DNA from: Alphaproteobacteria bacterium
Lineage (GTDB): Bacteria; Pseudomonadota; Alphaproteobacteria; Acetobacterales; Acetobacteraceae
Direction: 5' to 3'
NCBI GenBank assembly: GCA_016869715.1
Contig: VGDM01000007.1
Coordinates: forward strand, 60,028-124,027
Length of the DNA stretch: 64,000 nt
The notes below the pieces were generated by a model that saw only the letters and a program-made list of their open reading frames with translations, did no database searches and was not told the DNA's origin. This document shows positions 28,216 through 36,910 of this stretch, in pieces. The number at the start of each line of letters is the position of its first letter. The first letter of the stretch is position 1. The position numbers were made by a program, and so were the translations under genes.

Positions 28216-28677
28216 TCAGTTACCGCGACGGCCGCGGCCTGCCTCATCACGCGGATCGCTATCCGTCATCGCCTTTTGCCGCGCGCCGCGCCCATTGCCG
28301 GGGCCATCGCCGGGATCGGCATCAGTGAGGCCCATGCCACGCCGCGCGCCGCGCCCATTGCCGGGGCCATCGCCGGGGTCGGAATCGGTCAGACCGGTGC
28401 CGCGCCGTCCGCCACGACCATTGCCGGGGCCATCGCCAGGATCAGCATCGGTGAGGCCTGAGCCCCGGGGTCGGCCGCGGCCTCGTCCTGGGCCATCCGA
28501 TGGGGCGGCATCGGCTACGACGGGAATGACCGGGGCCGCAAGGAGCGGTTCTGCGCCGGCGGGGCGCGCAGCCCCCAAAAGGGCAGGGGAGGCCGCCGAT
28601 TGCAAGACCAGTAGCCTGCGTCCCAAGGGGTTTTGTTGCGGCGCCGCATAGGGATCTTGCGTTTTCTTGTGAGGCAC
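28216..28677 (-). CDS. Repeat protein with TDxDP / GNGRG 21-residue units, unknown function
   Basis: From the GTG at 28677 this is a 153-residue protein; AGGAAGG stands about 7 bp upstream, supporting that start over the ATG at 28791. Residues 1-60 are a non-repetitive leader with a mildly hydrophobic stretch (RLLVLQSAASPALLGA). The rest is repeats: TDADP at 76-80, TDSDP at 97-101, TDADP at 118-122 and a divergent TDSDP at 138-142, each followed by GDGPGNGRG and basic residues. At DNA level the first three units repeat with exactly 63 bp period. Composition is Gly, Asp, Arg and Pro, so probably disordered. I do not recognise the family. It sits directly upstream of a JmjC oxygenase. Confidence 0.65.
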   Translation of the reverse strand: MPHKKTQDPYAAPQQNPLGRRLLVLQSAASPALLGAARPAGAEPLLAAPVIPVVADAAPSDGPGRGRGRPRGSGLTDADPGDGPGNGRGGRRGTGLTDSDPGDGPGNGRGARRGMGLTDADPGDGPGNGRGARQKAMTDSDPRDEAGRGRRGN

Positions 28678-28921
28678 TGCGTGGCCCTTCCTGCTAGCCT
28701 TGTCGAGAATGATAGAAAATTGAACCGAGCCTTCGGGGCGATGAAAAGTGAAAATTGAGTCAACCTGCGTCAGGCGATCATACCGCAGCACATCAGACCC
28801 GCTTCATGCCTCCCGGGGCAAAAGCGCATCGCGCAGGCACCAAAAATGATGACATTGTCACGCGGCATTCGCGCCGCGCCCAGGCATTGGCGGCTTGCCC
28901 CAAGGGCGGCGCAATAATGGC

Positions 28922-29380
28922 TCAGCTTGGCCGGACAAAGGCCTGCCGCGCGAGCAGCTTCCAGCCATCCGCTTGCTTCTTCCACACCTGCAAAATGCCG
29001 ATATTGACCGGATTCACCCGCCCCCCACTTTCGGATTCACCGCGCAGCAAATGGCGCACAATGGCGTCATCGCCGACCACATCAATCGTCTGATCCGAAA
29101 CATTCAGGGACCGGAAGACCGAGGTCTTGTTCGCCAGCGGGTCAATGAATTGCTGGCGGTTCTCGATCCGCCCGGCGGAATGGCCGTAGCTGAGCCTTTC
29201 ATGCGTGACAGCCATCAGCCCGGCGCGATCCCCGGCCAGCATGGCCTTGGTGAGTGCCTCAACCGCGGCAGTCACGGCGGCAGCATCACTGCCCTGGGCC
29301 TGAGCAACAGTGGAGGTGAATTGGGCGGCAGCCAGGGCAGCGGCCCCGGCCAGTGCCAATTGGCGGCGTTTCATGGACAT
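28922..29380 (-). CDS. Exported SnoaL/DUF4440-like protein
   Basis: A 152-residue protein with a signal peptide (KRRQLALAGAAALAAAQFTSTVAQAQ) and a single NTF2-like domain: VEALTKAMLAGDRAGLMAVTHERLSYGHSAG, then ENRQQFIDPL and LQVWKKQADGWKLLARQAFV. This matches small DUF4440/SnoaL-type proteins of unknown, probably ligand-binding, function. ATG 29380 is chosen because AGGAGG lies 7 bp upstream; the longer frame to 29563 has no signal peptide. It is divergent from pntAA (207 bp between). The 240 bp downstream to the repeat gene hold nothing I recognise. Confidence 0.78.
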   Translation of the reverse strand: MSMKRRQLALAGAAALAAAQFTSTVAQAQGSDAAAVTAAVEALTKAMLAGDRAGLMAVTHERLSYGHSAGRIENRQQFIDPLANKTSVFRSLNVSDQTIDVVGDDAIVRHLLRGESESGGRVNPVNIGILQVWKKQADGWKLLARQAFVRPS

Positions 29381-29587
29381 GTTGCTTCCTCCTGCTGCGG
29401 TGATCCACAGCCAGGACAAGTCTGCGCTCAGGAGATGCGGGCGCGCAAGGCACAACCCCGCCAAAAAGCCGCGCCTTGAGGTCGCAATTTGGCGCCTCAC
29501 CCTGCTCTGGAGGGGCCAGCCTGGGTGGACACCCGGGCGCGGCGCCTGTAGTGCGGCGCTCAATCTGTCCTTTTTGGGGTATCTCTT

Positions 29588-30745
29588 ATGAAAGTGGCCG
29601 TTCTGAAGGAACGCCGGGCCGGTGAGACGCGGGTTGCCGCGACGCCGGAGGCCGTAAAGAAATTAATTGGAATGGGCTGCACCCCGGCTGTCGAAGCCGG
29701 TGCTGGCTTGGCCTCTGGCATTACTGACGCTGCCTTTACGGAAGCGGGTGCCAACCTGGCCGCCGATGCCGCCGGCGCCTTGGCCGGGGCGAATATCGTC
29801 TTGAAGGTGCGCGCGCCGCTTGCCGCCGGTGAAGGTGCAGTGGATGAGCTTTCGCTGATCCCGCGCGGGGCGCTGCTGATTGCGACGCTGGCTGCCGATG
29901 CGGAAGCCGCGGGGCGCTATGCCGCTGCCGGCATTGACGCCTGTGCGATGGAATTGCTGCCGCGCATCACCCGCGCGCAATCCATGGATGTGCTGTCCTC
30001 CCAGGCCAATCTGGCCGGTTATCGTGCCGTGGTTGAAGCCTCGACATCCTATGACAAGGGCTTTCCCATGATGATGACCGCCGCCGGCACCGTGCCTGCG
30101 GCGAATGCCTTCATCATGGGCGCCGGCGTTGCGGGCTTGCAGGCGATTGCGACCGCGCGGCGCTTGGGTGGCCGCGTTTCCGCGACCGATGTGCGCCCCG
30201 CCGCCAAGGAAGAAATCAAATCCCTCGGCGCCAGCTTCGTCGGCTATGAGGATGAGGAAAGCAAGGCCGCGCAAACCGCGGGTGGCTATGCGAAGCAGCT
30301 TTCCGCTGCCTTTTACGCCCAGCAGGCGGAAGTGGTAGCCGCGCATATCGCCAAGCAGGATGTCGTGATCTGCACCGCGCTCGTGCAAGGCCGCCGCGCG
30401 CCCATTTTGGTCACCGCCGAGATGGTTGCCGCCATGAAGCCGGGCTCCGTCATTGTAGATATCGCCTCTGACGCCGGCGGCAATTGCGCGCTGACCAAGC
30501 CTGGCGAGCTTTTCGTCACGGAAAATGGCGTGAAGATCCTGGGCTTTACCAATTGGCCCGGACGCATCCCCGCAGCCGCTTCCGCGCTTTATGCGCGCAA
30601 TCTGCTGACCTTCCTTTCCACCTTCTGGGACAAGGACGCCAAGGCGCCGAAGCTTTCGGAAGAGGATGAGATTGTGAAGGGTGTTGCGCTGACGCGCGGC
30701 GGGGCCGTGGTGCACCCGCAAATGAAGCCGGCCCAGGCAGGCTAA
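29588..30745 (+). CDS. pntAA: NAD(P) transhydrogenase alpha subunit, NAD(H)-binding part
   Basis: A 385-residue soluble domain I of the proton-translocating transhydrogenase, related to alanine dehydrogenase. It begins [24 protein letters not shown] and has the NAD fold at [28 protein letters not shown], then [13 protein letters not shown] and [12 protein letters not shown]. The split alpha subunit is typical of alphaproteobacteria such as Rhodospirillum. The enzyme makes NADPH from NADH using the proton gradient. pntAB and pntB follow 11 and 4 bp apart. Confidence 0.95.
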   Translation: MKVAVLKERRAGETRVAATPEAVKKLIGMGCTPAVEAGAGLASGITDAAFTEAGANLAADAAGALAGANIVLKVRAPLAAGEGAVDELSLIPRGALLIATLAADAEAAGRYAAAGIDACAMELLPRITRAQSMDVLSSQANLAGYRAVVEASTSYDKGFPMMMTAAGTVPAANAFIMGAGVAGLQAIATARRLGGRVSATDVRPAAKEEIKSLGASFVGYEDEESKAAQTAGGYAKQLSAAFYAQQAEVVAAHIAKQDVVICTALVQGRRAPILVTAEMVAAMKPGSVIVDIASDAGGNCALTKPGELFVTENGVKILGFTNWPGRIPAAASALYARNLLTFLSTFWDKDAKAPKLSEEDEIVKGVALTRGGAVVHPQMKPAQAG

Positions 30746-30756
30746 GGAGAATTCGG

Positions 30757-31161
30757 ATGAACGCGACCGAACTCGCCAATCAGGCGGCCAGCACGGCGCA
30801 GCGCGCCCTTGAATTGGCCGAACAGGCCCGCCGTGCGGCGGAAGCCGTGGCCCCGGTGGCCCCGGTGGCCGCGGCGGCTGAGCCATTCCTGTATTTGCTG
30901 ACGATCTTCCTGCTTGCCTGCTTTGTCGGCTACCATGTGGTGTGGAACGTGACGCCCGCGCTGCATTCGCCGCTGATGGGCGTGACCAACGCCATTTCAT
31001 CGGTGATCGTGGTCGGCGCCGCCCTTGCCACCGGCACCGCCGATGGCTGGGCCGCGCGGATTTTCGGCCTCATTGGCGTCACACTCGCAGCCGTGAATAT
31101 CTTCGGCGGCTTCATGGTAACGCGACGAATGTTGGCCATGTTCAAGAAGAAGGGGGGTTGA
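30757..31161 (+). CDS. pntAB: NAD(P) transhydrogenase alpha subunit, membrane part
   Basis: A 134-residue membrane subunit. An Ala-rich N-terminal helix (residues 1-40) is followed by four helices: [57 protein letters not shown] and the tail [16 protein letters not shown]. It forms the proton channel together with PntB. The tight spacing to both neighbours fits obligate co-translation. Confidence 0.94.
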   Translation: MNATELANQAASTAQRALELAEQARRAAEAVAPVAPVAAAAEPFLYLLTIFLLACFVGYHVVWNVTPALHSPLMGVTNAISSVIVVGAALATGTADGWAARIFGLIGVTLAAVNIFGGFMVTRRMLAMFKKKGG

Positions 31162-31165
31162 GATC

Positions 31166-32572
31166 ATGGCAACCACTCTTCTGACCTTGGCCTATCTGGT
31201 GGCGTCAGTGCTATTCATTCTGGCGCTGCGTGGCTTGAGCCATCCGGAAACCAGCCGCCAGGGCAATATGTTTGGCATGATCGGCATGGCGGTGGCGATT
31301 GTGGCCACGCTGTTGAAGCCGGGCATGGATATTGGCGGCATCGCGCTGGTGATTGCGGGTGTGGCCATTGGTGGCGGGATCGGCACCATTGTGGCGCAGC
31401 GCATTCAAATGACATCCCTGCCGCAGCTTGTCGCGGCCTTCCATTCGCTGGTCGGTCTCGCAGCTGTATTCGTGGCGGCGGCAGCTTTTTATGCGCCTGA
31501 GAGTTTTGGCATTGGCGTGCGCGGTAATATCAAGGGCGCGTCTTTGGTGGAAATGTCGCTCGGCCTTGCGATTGGTGCCATCACCTTCTCGGGTTCCGTG
31601 ATTGCCTTCGCGAAGCTGGATGGCCGCATGTCCGGCGCGCCGATCATGTTCAAGGGGCAGCATATGCTGAACCTTGGGCTTGGCATTTTACTCGCGGTGC
31701 TGGTGGTGCTGTTCGTGATTACGGGCAGTGATGTGTTATTCTGGCTGATTGCGATGCTGTCCTTTGTGCTGGGCTTCCTGCTGATCATCCCGATTGGTGG
31801 CGCTGATATGCCCGTGGTTGTGTCCATGCTGAACAGCTATTCCGGCTGGGCAGCGGCGGGCATTGGCTTTACCATCGGCAATCTGCTGCTGATTGTGACC
31901 GGCGCGCTGGTGGGTGCTTCCGGTGCCATCCTGTCCTACATCATGTGTAAGGGCATGAACCGCAGCATCATCAATGTTCTTTTGGGTGGCTTCGGTTCGG
32001 AAGGCGGCTCGGCGGCCGCCGGTGGTGCGGCGGCAGATCGCCCGCCCGTGAAGGCCGGCAGCCCGGAAGACGCGGCCTATATGATGAAGAATGCGCAGAA
32101 GATCATCGTTGTGCCTGGCTATGGCATGGCGGTGGCGCAGGCGCAGCAGGTGCTGCGTGAAATGTCTGATCTGCTCAAGAAGGAAGGCGCCGAAATCAAA
32201 TACGCCATCCATCCTGTGGCAGGCCGCATGCCCGGCCACATGAACGTGCTGCTGGCGGAAGCGAACGTGCCTTATGATGAGGTGTTTGAGCTTGAGGAGA
32301 TCAATCCGGAATTCGCCGATGCCGATGTGGCCTTTGTGATCGGGGCGAATGACGTGACCAATCCTGCCGCGAAAACCGACAAATCATCGGCGATTTACGG
32401 CATGCCCATTCTGGATGTAGAACGCGCAAAGACCGTGTTCTTCATCAAGCGCGGCATGTCGAGCGGTTATGCCGGCGTGGATAATGAACTCTTCTTCCGC
32501 CCGAATACCATGATGCTGTTTGGCGATGCGAAGAAGGTCACGCAGGAAATTGTGCAGGCCTTGCAGCGCTGA
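31166..32572 (+). CDS. pntB: NAD(P) transhydrogenase beta subunit
   Basis: A 468-residue subunit: an N-terminal membrane domain of about nine helices (to roughly residue 275), then a linker rich in Gly/Ala, then the NADP(H)-binding domain III with IIVVPGYGMAVAQAQ, YAIHPVAGRMPGHMNVLLAEANVPYD, FVIGANDVTNPAA and FFIKRGMSSGYAGVDNELFF. Full length and typical. It is the last gene of the operon and is followed 22 bp later by a strong terminator. Confidence 0.96.
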   Translation: MATTLLTLAYLVASVLFILALRGLSHPETSRQGNMFGMIGMAVAIVATLLKPGMDIGGIALVIAGVAIGGGIGTIVAQRIQMTSLPQLVAAFHSLVGLAAVFVAAAAFYAPESFGIGVRGNIKGASLVEMSLGLAIGAITFSGSVIAFAKLDGRMSGAPIMFKGQHMLNLGLGILLAVLVVLFVITGSDVLFWLIAMLSFVLGFLLIIPIGGADMPVVVSMLNSYSGWAAAGIGFTIGNLLLIVTGALVGASGAILSYIMCKGMNRSIINVLLGGFGSEGGSAAAGGAAADRPPVKAGSPEDAAYMMKNAQKIIVVPGYGMAVAQAQQVLREMSDLLKKEGAEIKYAIHPVAGRMPGHMNVLLAEANVPYDEVFELEEINPEFADADVAFVIGANDVTNPAAKTDKSSAIYGMPILDVERAKTVFFIKRGMSSGYAGVDNELFFRPNTMMLFGDAKKVTQEIVQALQR

Positions 32573-32594
32573 GAGGCGTTTGATTGAGATGAAG

Positions 32595-32625
32595 CCGGCT
32601 GGTGAAAATCAGCCGGGTTTTTTAT
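32595..32625 (+). terminator. Rho-independent terminator of the pnt operon
   Basis: A perfect 7 bp stem, CCGGCTG at 32595-32601 and CAGCCGG at 32610-32616, loop of 8, directly followed by G and six T (32618-32623). It is the clearest intrinsic terminator in the window. The T-run overlaps the stop codon of the converging trmJ gene. Confidence 0.85.
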
Positions 32626-33446
32626 TCCTCCTGCCAAGGCGCTCTCACATCATCACGCGGCGGGCGGCCACGCTTCATCCGGCCACGCGATAGCTCGGTC
32701 ACCACGCCATGCAGGGTGCGGAGTTCTTGTTCCGTCACCTCGCCCCGCTGGAACCAATGGCGCAAATTGCGCACCATGCCAGGCCGCTTTTCCTGATTGT
32801 CGAGGAAGCCTGAGGCATCCAATTCCGCGATCAGCCGCCCCAGAAAAATATCCAATTCGCCCTTGGTCGCGACATGGGTTTCATTGGTCATTAGATAGCG
32901 CGGCGGCGTAGCCTCGGCCGCCATCCACCATTCATAGGCCAGGATCATCACCGCCTGGGCGAGGTTGAGCGAATTATGCTCGGGGTTCAGCGGATAGCGC
33001 ACCAGCGTATCGGCACGCGCCAAATCCTCAGCTTCCAGCCCGGCACGTTCTGGGCCGAATAGCACCGCGACGCGCTGGCCATTCGCGTTGATGGCGCGCA
33101 AATCTTCAGCCGCCGCGCGTGCATCCCGTACGGGGATCACGACATGGCGCGGGCGCGGGCAGGTGGCAAATACACGGTGACAATCGGCAAGCGCGGCATC
33201 GAGTGTGTCAAACACCTGCGCCGCGTGAATAATGGGATCAGCGCCGGATGCCGCCGGCAATGCATCGGGCTGCGGCCAGCCATCGCGCGGTGCCACGATA
33301 CGCAAATGAAATAGGCCGCCATTGGCCATGGCGCGGGCGGTGCTGCCGATATTGCGCGCCATTTGCGGGCGCACGAGGACAATGATCGGGCTTCCACCCG
33401 GTGGCGGCGTGAGTGGCGCCCCCCCTTCCGCGCGCCCGCCCGTCAT
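32622..33446 (-). CDS. trmJ: SpoU-family tRNA (Cm32/Um32) methyltransferase
   Basis: A 274-residue SPOUT methyltransferase. Typical motifs are IIVLVRPQMARNIGSTARAMANGG at the N-terminus, RVAVLFGPERAGLEAEDLARAD, and YPLNPEHNSLNLAQAVMILAYEWW forming the knotted SAM site. The C-terminal helices (FLGRLIAELDASGFL) match TrmJ, which 2'-O-methylates position 32 of tRNA. The ATG at 33446 lies within one copy of a 22 bp sequence that recurs beyond the tandem array at 33739-33760. Confidence 0.87.
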   Translation of the reverse strand: MTGGRAEGGAPLTPPPGGSPIIVLVRPQMARNIGSTARAMANGGLFHLRIVAPRDGWPQPDALPAASGADPIIHAAQVFDTLDAALADCHRVFATCPRPRHVVIPVRDARAAAEDLRAINANGQRVAVLFGPERAGLEAEDLARADTLVRYPLNPEHNSLNLAQAVMILAYEWWMAAEATPPRYLMTNETHVATKGELDIFLGRLIAELDASGFLDNQEKRPGMVRNLRHWFQRGEVTEQELRTLHGVVTELSRGRMKRGRPPRDDVRAPWQEE

Positions 33447-33461
33447 CGCGCGAGAAAGGCT

Positions 33462-33713
33462 CTTGGAGCATTTTCAAGCCAAGTGGTCACACTTGGCGGC
33501 TCGGAAAATGCGACCAAACAAAGGCTTGGAGCATTTTCAAGCCAAGTGAGCATCACTTTGCGACTCGAAAATGCGACCGAACAAAGGCTCGGAACATTTT
33601 CAAGCCAAGTGAGCATCACTTGGTGACTCGAAAATGCGACCGAACAAAGGCTCGGAACATTTTCAAGCCAAGTGAGCATCACTTGGTGACTCGAAAATGC
33701 GACCGAACAAAAA
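33462..33713. repeat. Four tandem 63 bp hairpin repeats
   Basis: Units start at 33462, 33525, 33588 and 33651, each 63 bp, with no spacer. Units 3 and 4 are almost identical; unit 1 is the most divergent. Each holds nested inverted repeats: CATTTTC / GAAAATG outside and CCAAGTGA / TCACTTGG inside a 3-base loop. The unit is module 2 of the palindromic element at 20058, in opposite orientation. Because 63 is a multiple of 3, open frames run through it on both strands, but these look like artefacts. It occupies the trmJ/DUF305 gap. Confidence 0.92.
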
Positions 33714-33765
33714 CTCAGAGTGTTTCTTTCGCCTGTCTGTCATCGCGTAAGAAACGCTCTGAGTT
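33712..33765. repeat. 21 bp near-perfect inverted repeat at the DUF305 3' end
   Basis: Arms at 33712-33732 and 33745-33765 pair at 19 of 21 positions around a 12-base loop. The right arm and loop cover the last codons and the stop (33740-33742) of the DUF305 gene. The sequence at 33739-33760 also matches 33442-33463, left of the array, at 19 of 22 positions, so the array is flanked by a direct repeat. It could act as a bidirectional terminator. Confidence 0.75.
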
Positions 33766-34090
33766 GGGCGATTTCCGATTCCTGCACGGCGATGATGCTC
33801 TCGGCCAGGCGCTTCATTTCGGGGTCCTTGCCGTGGCGCAGCACCACGCGCGCCATGTCTATCGCGCCCTGGTGATGCGCGATCATGCCGGCAGCGAAAT
33901 CCCGATCCGCATCGCCGGTGAAGCGGATATTCATGTCGCCATGCATCCGGTCATTGGCAGCGCGAAATTCGCGTGTGGAGGCAGGTTCGTTCGCGCTAGC
34001 GCGCGCGCCATGGCCATGATGGCCCTGCTGCGCCAAGGCAGGCAGGGCAAGGGTGGCGAGGGTGAGGCAAAGGGCGACGCGCGTCATCAT
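33740..34090 (-). CDS. Exported DUF305 family protein
   Basis: A 116-residue protein with a signal peptide (RVALCLTLATLALPALAQ) and a short His-rich patch (QGHHGHGA). The domain has the DUF305 signature DFAAGMIAHHQGAIDMARVVLRHGKDPEMKRLAESIIAVQ; relatives are ferritin-like periplasmic proteins often found with copper handling. The short form seen here is common. ATG 34090 (or the adjacent 34087) follows GGGAG. Its last codons lie inside the hairpin flanking the 63 bp array. Confidence 0.87.
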   Translation of the reverse strand: MMTRVALCLTLATLALPALAQQGHHGHGARASANEPASTREFRAANDRMHGDMNIRFTGDADRDFAAGMIAHHQGAIDMARVVLRHGKDPEMKRLAESIIAVQESEIAQLRAFLTR

Positions 34091-34147
34091 TGGGCTCCCG
34101 GTTTGGCGTTCAATCAGGGAAGGTTGCGGCTTGCCATAGTGGTAAGA

Positions 34148-35572
34148 TCAAGCACGTTTCCAAGTAGTGCCGCCGGCGCCATCTTCCAGAATGATGCCCT
34201 GGGCCTTCAATTCATCGCGAATGCGGTCTGCCTCGGCCCAGTTTTTCGCCTTGCGCGCGGCAAGGCGTGCGGCGATGGTGGCTTCAATCGCGGCGGCGTC
34301 AACAGCGCCACCTTGCAGCCATTGCGCGGGATCAGTTTGCAAAAGCCCCAACACGCCAGCAGCTTCCCGGAAGGCCGCAGTGACCGATCCGATCTCCGGC
34401 GCCTCTCGCAGGGCCATGCGTTCCAGCACAACATTAGGCGAACCGCCGACCGTCAGCGCATTGGCAAGGGTACGGAGATCACGCAGCCGCGCGAGTGCGA
34501 GCGGCGTGTTCAAATCATCGCAGAGCGGTTCCAACACCCATGCTGCCATGCGCGTGGCATCATCATCCGCATGCGCCGTACCGGCACGCGCCAGCATGGC
34601 GTAGTGATCATCCAGCTCTGCCTTGGCTCCGTCCAAGCCGGCTTCAGTATAATCTAGCCCTTGGCGATAATGGGTACGCAGTAGCAGCAGCCGAAACGCC
34701 TCCCCCGCCCAAGCGTCCTTTTTCAAAATATCCCGCACGGTGAGAAAATTGCCGAGGGATTTCGACATCTTCTCGCCATCTACCTGCAAAATGCCATTAT
34801 GCATCCAATAGCGGGCAAAGGCAGCGCCAGGGAGAGCGCAGACCGATTGCGCAACCTCGTTTTCATGATGCGGGAAAATCAGATCATGCCCGCCGCCATG
34901 AATATCGAAGCTTTCGCCCAGATGCTTCCAGGACATGGCAGAGCATTCAATATGCCAGCCAGGCCGGCCGCGACCCCAGGGGCTGTCCCAGCCAGGTGTT
35001 TCGGCATCGCTTGGCTTCCACAGCACAAAATCGCCGGCATCGCGCTTATAGGGCGCCACATCCACCCGCGCGCCGGCGAGCAATTCATCCGGTGATCGGC
35101 CTGAAAGCTTGCCGTAATTGGCGAAGGACGGGACCGAGAACAGCACATGCCCATCCAACGCATAGGCATGGCCATTGGCGATCAGCCTTACGATGAGAGC
35201 GATCATTTCCGCGATATGGCTGGTGGCGCGCGGTTCCACATCCGGCTGCAGCGCGCCAAGGGCGGCCATATCGGCGTGGAAATCCTCGGTCGTGCGCGCG
35301 GTGATGGCTGCAATCGGTTCACCTGTTTCACGCGCGCGCGCATTGATCTTGTCATCCACATCCGTGATGTTGCGCGCATAGGTGACGCGCGGATAGAGTC
35401 GGCGCAAAAGCCGTGCCAGCACATCAAACACCACCACCGGGCGCGCATTGCCGAGATGCGCCAAATCATAAACCGTGGGCCCGCAGACATAGAGCTTCAC
35501 ATGCTGTGGATCGAGCGGTTCGAAGCGCCGCTTTGTCCGCGTTGCGCTGTCATGCAGGAAAAGCTCGGCCAT
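34148..35572 (-). CDS. cysS: Cysteinyl-tRNA synthetase
   Basis: A 474-residue class I synthetase. The zinc ligand and HIGH-equivalent are in CGPTVYDLAHLGNARP (residues 30-45); a second zinc segment reads HIECSAMSWKHLGESFDIHGGGHDLIFPHHENE; the KMSKS loop is GEKMSKSLGN. The anticodon domain is complete. It is the last gene of the minus-strand run, 3 bp after gltX. Confidence 0.95.
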   Translation of the reverse strand: MAELFLHDSATRTKRRFEPLDPQHVKLYVCGPTVYDLAHLGNARPVVVFDVLARLLRRLYPRVTYARNITDVDDKINARARETGEPIAAITARTTEDFHADMAALGALQPDVEPRATSHIAEMIALIVRLIANGHAYALDGHVLFSVPSFANYGKLSGRSPDELLAGARVDVAPYKRDAGDFVLWKPSDAETPGWDSPWGRGRPGWHIECSAMSWKHLGESFDIHGGGHDLIFPHHENEVAQSVCALPGAAFARYWMHNGILQVDGEKMSKSLGNFLTVRDILKKDAWAGEAFRLLLLRTHYRQGLDYTEAGLDGAKAELDDHYAMLARAGTAHADDDATRMAAWVLEPLCDDLNTPLALARLRDLRTLANALTVGGSPNVVLERMALREAPEIGSVTAAFREAAGVLGLLQTDPAQWLQGGAVDAAAIEATIAARLAARKAKNWAEADRIRDELKAQGIILEDGAGGTTWKRA

Positions 35573-35575
35573 GGT

Positions 35576-36910
35576 TCAGCCGCCCGCCGCAATCTTGAGG
35601 CGCAGCACGGCGCGATCCCGCCCGATCAGCGGCAGGATGGTGCCGATATCGGGGCCATGATCTTCGCCGGTCAAGGCAAGGCGGAGCGGCAGGAATAGCG
35701 CCTTGCCCTTGCGCCCGGTGCTGTCCTTCAGCGCAGCAGTCCAGGCACCCCAGGTGGCGCCATCCCAGGGTTCCGCCGGCATGGCAGCCAGGGCCGCGCG
35801 CAGGAAATCGCCTTCGTTTTCCAGCACCGGCGGCACGATCGTGCCGCGCACCACATCAAACCAGGGCTTCGCCTCGCGCAACAAATCAAGATTGCCGCGC
35901 ACCGCGAGCCAGAACGCCTCATCAGCGCCTTCGGGCAGCCGTTCCTTCACCGCATCAAAGCCGATGCCATGCAAAAGCTTGCGATTGAGCGCCAACATAT
36001 GCCGCGGATCGAAACGCGCGGTGGATTGCGAAACTTTTGTAAGATCATAGGCAGGCGCCAGATCAGCCGGCATTCCCGCCACTGGGTCATTCGACGTACC
36101 AAGCGCCGCGAGGTAGCCCACCAAAGCCGCCGGTTCGATCCCGTCCTTCCGTAAATGCCTGAGCGAAATGGACCCCAAGCGCTTGGACAGCGCACCGCCT
36201 TCCGCATCCGTGAGCAGCGGCAAATGCCCAAAGGCAAGCGCGTTCTGCTTGCCGCCGAGCGCTTCAAAAATATCAATCTGAATGCCGGTATTGGTGACGT
36301 GATCCTCACCGCGCACGATATGCGTGATACTCATTTCCAGATCATCAACGACTGACGTGAAGGTATAAAGCGGCGACCCATCCGCGCGGATCAGCACGGG
36401 GTCCGATATCGCTGAAAGCTTCACGCTGCGATCACCCAAAACCTGATCGCGCCAGGAAACCGACAGCGAGGAGAGCAAAAACCGCCAATAGGGCTGCTTG
36501 CCATTCGACAGCGCCTTTTCATATTGCTCGCGCGTCATTTTCAGCGCTTCACGATCATAAAGCGGCGGCCTACCTTCCCGCCGCCGGCGTTCGCGCTTGT
36601 AGGCGAGTTCTTCCTCCGTCTCGAAGCAGCGATAAAGTCTGCCAGCCGCCTTCAGCTTTTCGGCAGCTTCCGCATAGCGATCCAGCCGATCGGATTGCCG
36701 CACCAGCCCATCCCAGGGCAGGCCAAGCCAATTCAGGTCTTCTTCAATCCCCTCGGCATATTCCGCGCGGGAACGTTCGGTATCCGTATCATCCAACCGC
36801 AGCAGGAATTCCCCGCCATGGCGGCGCGCCAGCATCCAATTGGCGAGTGCGACACGCGCATTGCCGACATGCAAAAGCCCGGTGGGCGACGGGGCAAAAC
36901 GGAGTTTCAT
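35576..36910 (-). CDS. gltX: Glutamyl-tRNA synthetase
   Basis: A 444-residue class I synthetase. It begins MKLRFAPSPTGLLHVGNARVALANW (HIGH-type motif) and has GGALSKRLGSISLRHLR as the KLSKR loop. Alphaproteobacteria usually carry two GltX proteins, one possibly charging tRNA-Gln for transamidation; which this is cannot be told here. The start overlaps the stop of the upstream 126-residue gene by 4 bp (ATGA). Confidence 0.93.
   Translation of the reverse strand: MKLRFAPSPTGLLHVGNARVALANWMLARRHGGEFLLRLDDTDTERSRAEYAEGIEEDLNWLGLPWDGLVRQSDRLDRYAEAAEKLKAAGRLYRCFETEEELAYKRERRRREGRPPLYDREALKMTREQYEKALSNGKQPYWRFLLSSLSVSWRDQVLGDRSVKLSAISDPVLIRADGSPLYTFTSVVDDLEMSITHIVRGEDHVTNTGIQIDIFEALGGKQNALAFGHLPLLTDAEGGALSKRLGSISLRHLRKDGIEPAALVGYLAALGTSNDPVAGMPADLAPAYDLTKVSQSTARFDPRHMLALNRKLLHGIGFDAVKERLPEGADEAFWLAVRGNLDLLREAKPWFDVVRGTIVPPVLENEGDFLRAALAAMPAEPWDGATWGAWTAALKDSTGRKGKALFLPLRLALTGEDHGPDIGTILPLIGRDRAVLRLKIAAGG

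Noticed and set aside
33462..33713. The 63 bp tandem repeats as a CRISPR array.
   Set aside because: Units are contiguous with no spacers, each is internally palindromic, and no cas genes are nearby.
33413..34657. A 414-codon plus-strand open frame through the repeat array, DUF305 and cysS.
   Set aside because: It stays open only because the unit length is a multiple of 3 and because it runs antisense to GC-rich genes; it has no start signal or recognisable domain.
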